Shown: in pieces, positions 18,852-20,381 of the stretch
Position numbering within the stretch: the first letter of the stretch is position 1
Layout of the letters: the number at the start of each line of letters is the position of its first letter
Assembly (NCBI GenBank): GCA_943355135.1
Contig: CALREG010000009.1
Span: forward strand, 1 to 20,381
Origin: Candidatus Nomurabacteria bacterium
GTDB lineage: Bacteria; Patescibacteriota; Minisyncoccia; Phycocordibacterales; SBAW01
Reading direction: 5' to 3'
DNA length: 20,381 bases
The notes under the pieces: model-generated
What the model saw: the letters and a program-made list of their open reading frames with translations, nothing else
Told to the model about the DNA's origin: nothing
Database searches by the model: none
Program-made: the position numbers and the translations under genes

Positions 18852-20381
18852 GATTTTTTGTGTGTGCGGGGCGCGGTTGCCTTGGCCTCCTTTTCTAAGG
18901 CTAGGCGTACATGTCGGCGTGCGAGCGTTGTCTTGGCAAAGTCGAGCCATTTTTGCTTGGGCTTGGCGGTTTTTTTGGTTTGGATTTCTACGATGTCACC
19001 GTTGTTTAGCACCGTGTCGAGAGACACCATCTTGCCGTTGACCTTGGCTCCAAAGACGCGGTCGCCGATGTCGGAGTGTATCGCGTAGGCAAAGTCGATA
19101 GGAGAGGAGTTTACGGGGAGGTCCACTACGTCGCCTGTGGGAGTAAAGACGAATACCCGCGCGGTAAAGATGTCGGTCTTGAGTGTCGTTTCAAAGTCGG
19201 GGTCCTCTGAGTTTTCGGTCAGGTCGGCAAGCCACTCGGGACCTCCTTGGGCACCATAGCGCGCACGCGTAGTTTCATCCGACCCATGCTCAGCGTCTTT
19301 CTTTTCTTTCGCGGTTATTTTGCGGAAGCTTGGTATAAGGCTTTTAATCCAGTCGAAGCTCGACTGCTTGCCTCCGCCGGCGCGCGCGCTCGGAGTGTCG
19401 GGCGCATCACCCTCTTTATAGATAACGTGCGCCGTGATGCCGTACTCAGCCTCGCGGTGCATCTCGGCCGTGCGTATCTGGATTTCTACAATCCCGCCGT
19501 CGCCAGAGAAGACGGTGGTGTGCAGCGATTGATAGCCGTTGGGTTTGGGGAAGGCGATATAGTCTTTAATTTTGTTGGGGAGCGGTTGCCATAGGTTGTT
19601 GACGATACCGAGCACGCGGTAGCAGTCGGGGATATCGTTGACGATGATTCTCAGCGCGGCGATGTCATAAATTTTGTCGATGTCGCCCTCCTTGCGTTTG
19701 AGCTTGCGCCACAGGCTGTAGAGGCCTTTGACACGATAGTCACTCCTGAAACCGGTTATCTTTTCTTTGGCGATCTCGCGACGCAGAGTACGCGACATCT
19801 TTTCCAACCTATCGAGGGTTTCCTTCGACTTCTCTGCCAAGAGTTTTTTGGTCGCCGCATACTCTTCGGGGAAGGCGTGCTCAAAGGCCAAGTCTTCCAA
19901 CTGGCGGCGCACGACGCCCATACCCAACCGGTGGGCTATGGCCGCATAAATTTCAAGCGTCTCCAGAGCGATGCGCTTGCGCTTTTCTTCGGGCACATGT
20001 TGGAGCGTGCGCATATTGTGCAAGCGATCCATCAACTTGATGATGAGCACGCGTGCGTCTTTGCCGGTAGCAACAAGCAGCTTGCGCAAAGACTCGCGGT
20101 GGCGCTCTGCTCCGCGATACTTCAATCGGCCGAGCTTGGTCACACCTTCTACCAAGAAGCGAATTTCTTTGCCGAATTCTTTTTCGAGTGTTTCGGGCGA
20201 GACACCAACGTCTTCTATCGAGTCGTGCAAGAGTCCCGCGGCAACGGTCTTGGCGCCCATGCCGAGCTCGGCGAGGCCTTTGGCAGTTGCGACTAGGTGT
20301 ATGAGGTACGGCTCGCCGGAGAAGCGTTTGTGGTCTTTGTGCGCCTCGGCGACAAACAAGTAAGCTTTTTCTACCAAGGCA
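18848..20381 (-). CDS. RelA/SpoT homologue, (p)ppGpp synthetase/hydrolase (5' end beyond window)
   Basis: At least 511 codons; the reading frame is open at the window edge (A-L-V-E-K before the first visible TTG), so the N-terminus is missing. Visible order: HD hydrolase domain with GEPYLIH and HDSIED; synthetase domain with SDYRVKGLYSLWRKLKR, IYDIAALRIIV, DYIAFPKPNGYQSLHTTV and EIQIRT; then a TGS domain (VFVFTPTGDVVDLPVNSSPIDFAYAIHSDIG...VLNNGDIVEI). The protein ends soon after a basic helix and lacks the C-terminal ACT/RRM domain of long RSH enzymes. Both HD and synthetase motifs look intact, so it is probably bifunctional and controls the stringent response. A Ser/Gly/charged insert (about 333-380) separates synthetase from TGS. 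Convergent with parB, stops overlapping by two bases. Confidence 0.93.
   Translation of the reverse strand, partial: ALVEKAYLFVAEAHKDHKRFSGEPYLIHLVATAKGLAELGMGAKTVAAGLLHDSIEDVGVSPETLEKEFGKEIRFLVEGVTKLGRLKYRGAERHRESLRKLLVATGKDARVLIIKLMDRLHNMRTLQHVPEEKRKRIALETLEIYAAIAHRLGMGVVRRQLEDLAFEHAFPEEYAATKKLLAEKSKETLDRLEKMSRTLRREIAKEKITGFRSDYRVKGLYSLWRKLKRKEGDIDKIYDIAALRIIVNDIPDCYRVLGIVNNLWQPLPNKIKDYIAFPKPNGYQSLHTTVFSGDGGIVEIQIRTAEMHREAEYGITAHVIYKEGDAPDTPSARAGGGKQSSFDWIKSLIPSFRKITAKEKKDAEHGSDETTRARYGAQGGPEWLADLTENSEDPDFETTLKTDIFTARVFVFTPTGDVVDLPVNSSPIDFAYAIHSDIGDRVFGAKVNGKMVSLDTVLNNGDIVEIQTKKTAKPKQKWLDFAKTTLARRHVRLALEKEAKATAPRTHKKS

Noticed and set aside
1..20381. CRISPR array, insertion sequence or rRNA genes
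   Set aside because: No regularly spaced direct repeats, no transposase-like protein with terminal inverted repeats, and no rRNA-like sequence seen.
1..20381. UGA recoded as glycine (as in Gracilibacteria/Absconditabacteria)
   Set aside because: TGA ends the SPFH and PyrF-like genes at sensible places, and the conserved proteins read through with no internal TGA.

Overview
The window looks like a piece of a small, gene-dense bacterial chromosome from the Candidate Phyla Radiation (Patescibacteria), most likely a Parcubacteria-type lineage. The indications are: translation factor IF-2 reduced to its core (517 aa), a DUF4446 protein upstream of infB, arrays of two-helix VirB2/TrbC-like 'T4SS pilin' proteins, very short intergenic gaps (stops overlapping or touching), and few Shine-Dalgarno sequences. 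TGA is used as a stop (for example the SPFH gene and the PyrF-like gene), so this is not a UGA=Gly lineage. The taxonomic call rests on recognised protein families, not on a database search.

Layout. 1-1996 (+): the tail of a probable solute-binding protein followed by five tandem small pilin-like membrane proteins, two of them near-identical duplicates, closed by a strong bidirectional terminator. 2066-3678 (-): a two-gene operon (SPFH/band-7-like membrane protein plus a small anchored protein) with its own TTGACA promoter and Shine-Dalgarno. 3780-4300: terminators, a duplicated tRNA-Leu 3' end, and divergent tRNA-Leu(UAG) and tRNA-Lys(CUU). 4301-7827 (-): a translation-centred cluster read as DUF4446 - infB - small ORF - rbfA - tRNA-Cys - tRNA-Leu(UAA) - FemAB/GNAT-like transferase. 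7835-7878: a near-perfect palindrome that is a symmetric divergent promoter. 7886-12606 (+): cysteine desulfurase, an inactive trypsin-like membrane protein and a ClpB-type disaggregase. 12662-14873 (+): tRNA-Tyr, a large Ig-like / pilin / CHAP-amidase fusion protein and a small anchored protein. 14920-16003 (+): rpmG, an AT-rich HTH protein and tRNA-Trp. 16004-17658 (-): miaA and an OMP-decarboxylase-like gene. 17741-18851 (+): tRNA-Leu(CAA) and parB. 18848-20381 (-): an RSH (RelA/SpoT) alarmone enzyme cut by the window edge.

How it fits together. Much of the window is translation and its quality control: seven tRNAs, infB, rbfA, rpmG, miaA, RSH and ClpB. MiaA-type modification would act on several of the tRNAs encoded here. 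The accessory part is a surface/envelope apparatus: six proteins carry the same two-helix pilin-like module, and in one it is fused to an N-terminal Ig-like domain and a C-terminal peptidoglycan-hydrolase domain. This fusion is the best candidate for an undescribed system.

A recurring expression pattern is a TATAAT-like hexamer ending about 7 bases before the first or near-first base of the start codon. It suggests that many genes here are transcribed as leaderless or nearly leaderless mRNAs.
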